64,000 bases of DNA, taken from contig NZ_CP081496.1 in NCBI RefSeq assembly GCF_019774615.1, positions 1,240,001 through 1,304,000 on the forward strand. Direction: 5' to 3'. The position numbers and the translations under genes were made by a program. A model generated the notes under the pieces. The model worked only from the letters and a program-made list of their open reading frames with translations, searched no databases and was not told the DNA's origin. The DNA is from Streptomyces sp. BHT-5-2. GTDB taxonomy: Bacteria > Actinomycetota > Actinomycetes > Streptomycetales > Streptomycetaceae. Positions 62,864 through 64,000 of the stretch are shown one piece after another (positions within the stretch are counted from its first letter, which is position 1; each line of letters begins with the position of its first letter).

Positions 62864-63697
62864 CTACAGCGCCCGCCAGCTCCAGGTCGTGGAGACCTCC
62901 AGCGGGTCGATCGGGGTGACCAGGCGCGGGGCGGTGTTCAGCCCGTTCGGCGGGCCGGACTGCGGCTCCACGCAGACCGCCGCCTCCTGCTCGTCGTAGA
63001 CCACGACCCACTCGGCGCGGCTGGAGACCGTCAGCTCCAGCCGGCCCGGCCAGGTCAGCGTCACCTCGACGCCGCGCGGCATCCCGAAGCAGTCGTCCCA
63101 GGGGCCGGGCTTCGGCGTGATCCGGCGGCCGACGGGGAGGTGGTCGGGGCCACGCTCCTCCTGCCACTCGGGCGCGAAGTCGATCCGGACATCGCCGCCC
63201 TCGCCGAGGTTGCGCAGGAACCACGGGTGCCAGCCGGCCTGCGCCGGGAAGGAGTCGCCGGTCGCTTCGACGCCCATGGAGAGCGTGAGCGAGCCGCCGT
63301 CCTCGGCCAGCTCGACGACCTGGGTGACGGTCCCCGGGTAGGGCCAGGGTGCCGCGGGGTCGGAGAGGTCATAGGTGAAGGCGGCCCCGGTCTCGTCGGC
63401 GCGCGCGGTGCGCCAGCGCAGGTCACGGCCGGTGCCGTGGATGGCGTGCGGCGGGGAGTTGACCGGCATCTGGTGCACTTCTCCGCCGTTGCGGAACCGC
63501 CCGTGGTCGATCCGGCCGCACCACGGGACCATCGGGAAGCAGCCGTACTTGTCGCCCTGCCGCAGCAGCTCCGTGCCGCCGACGCGCAGGCTGCCGAGCC
63601 GGCAGCCGTTGTCCGGGTGAACGGTCAGTTCGGCGTCCCCGGCGGACAGCAGTACGCCGTCCGCGCCGCGCTCCTGCATGGTGTTCTCGGTGCTCAC
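62864..63697 (-). CDS. Aldose 1-epimerase-like protein
   Basis: 277 residues from the GTG at 63697; TAGGGT (63705-63710) lies exactly 7 nt upstream, again a leaderless arrangement. The fold is that of the galactose mutarotase family: PMVPWCGRIDHGRF, PPHAIHGTGRDLRW and AGWHPWFLRN supply the conserved His and acidic surroundings, and QSGPPNGLN is near the C-terminus. It probably interconverts sugar anomers; the specific sugar is unknown. Confidence 0.9.
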   Translation of the reverse strand: MSTENTMQERGADGVLLSAGDAELTVHPDNGCRLGSLRVGGTELLRQGDKYGCFPMVPWCGRIDHGRFRNGGEVHQMPVNSPPHAIHGTGRDLRWRTARADETGAAFTYDLSDPAAPWPYPGTVTQVVELAEDGGSLTLSMGVEATGDSFPAQAGWHPWFLRNLGEGGDVRIDFAPEWQEERGPDHLPVGRRITPKPGPWDDCFGMPRGVEVTLTWPGRLELTVSSRAEWVVVYDEQEAAVCVEPQSGPPNGLNTAPRLVTPIDPLEVSTTWSWRAL

Positions 63698-63805
63698 GGA
63701 AGCGACCCTAACGGTGCGCCCGGCCGCACGCCGGGATCCGGACGGTGGGCGGACCACGCCGCCGCCGGTACGTGCGTGCCCCGGCGGCCGGTTCGTCCCG
63801 CGTCG

Positions 63806-64000
63806 TCAGCGGCGCCGCCGCAGCACCCGTCCGACCACCACGGCCGAGGCCAGCACCACCGCGGCGGCGGGTGCCGCCCAGCGCAGCGGCACCGAACTCC
63901 CGCCGGGCTCCGGCGCGGGCACCGGCGCGTACCGGCCGCGCGGCGGGGCGTGGTCCACCTCCTCCGCACTGCGCCCGATCATCGTGCGGCGGGCGTGCGC
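63806..64000 (-). CDS. Membrane protein, C-terminal fragment
   Basis: 64 residues visible; the gene begins beyond the window end. The fragment has an acidic then Pro-rich stretch (RSAEEVDHAPPRGRY), one hydrophobic segment near the end (WAAPAAAVVLASAVVVG) and a terminal RVLRRRR, so the end is a C-terminal membrane anchor with a basic cytoplasmic tail. The family cannot be told from this piece. Confidence 0.6.
   Translation of the reverse strand, partial: AHARRTMIGRSAEEVDHAPPRGRYAPVPAPEPGGSSVPLRWAAPAAAVVLASAVVVGRVLRRRR

Overview
The window is chromosomal DNA of a Streptomyces or a close relative. It is very GC-rich throughout. It carries bldC, an Lsr2-type nucleoid protein, a valine dehydrogenase, DUF3073/DUF3151/DUF6274 proteins and two exact 14-bp parS sites (GTTTCACGTGAAAC) of the type that clusters around Streptomyces oriC. 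There is no prophage, insertion sequence, CRISPR array or biosynthetic cluster. This is core chromosome, and the notable signals are small: RNA genes, operators, altered active sites and short repeats.

Layout. 1-4.7 kb: end of a DUF2332 gene, a membrane SpoIIE-type phosphatase, a LysR regulator and a DHA2 efflux pump. 4.8-11.2 kb: tRNA-Lys, a DEAD-box helicase with an Arg/Asp/Gly repeat tail, a proline-rich lipoprotein, a zincin and a membrane metallophosphoesterase. 11.2-17.3 kb: tRNA-Glu/Asp/Phe, an ABC-2-like membrane protein, hrpA and a second identical tRNA-Asp. 17.4-21.7 kb: DUF6274, bldC, a conserved hypothetical, vdh and DUF3073. 21.8-40.2 kb: the purine region, with purM, purF, purLQS, purC and purD on the minus strand. 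Between them lie a mycothiol-enzyme-like gene, an ArsR/membrane pair, lsrL, three tRNA-Gly genes, a divergent LysR/MFS pair, a DMFase-beta-like protein and a 650-aa membrane protein resembling a dead M48 peptidase. 40.5-48.7 kb: a SLATT protein, a GntR regulator, parS, a class III aminotransferase, a VTC-domain protein, a Ser/Thr kinase and purA. 48.8-55.4 kb: a DAG-kinase-like protein, a MarR-type repressor divergent from an ABC exporter, and a two-component system. 55.5-64 kb: a kynurenine operon (tdo-kynU-formamidase), DUF3151, an efflux pump, fba, two parS-like sites, pyrE, an aldose epimerase and a truncated membrane protein.

How the genes work together. Eight purine genes (purM, F, L, Q, S, C, D, A) cover most steps from PRPP to adenylosuccinate, and pyrE adds a pyrimidine step. 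Eight genes have a TANNNT -10 box exactly 7 nt before the start codon, which predicts leaderless mRNAs. The kynurenine operon stops at anthranilate; no kynurenine monooxygenase is present.

Best candidate for something new: the tRNA-Gly(TCC) at 30690-30761. Its elbow is altered on both sides (A for G18 and G for T55, plus an extra T-stem base). This resembles the staphylococcal tRNA-Gly species reserved for peptidoglycan bridge synthesis. Also notable are a tryptophan dioxygenase whose distal haem-pocket His is Thr, a 16-residue repeat-derived insertion in kynureninase, a paired inverted DnaA-box motif, and a gene order that suggests an origin-centred inversion relative to S. coelicolor.
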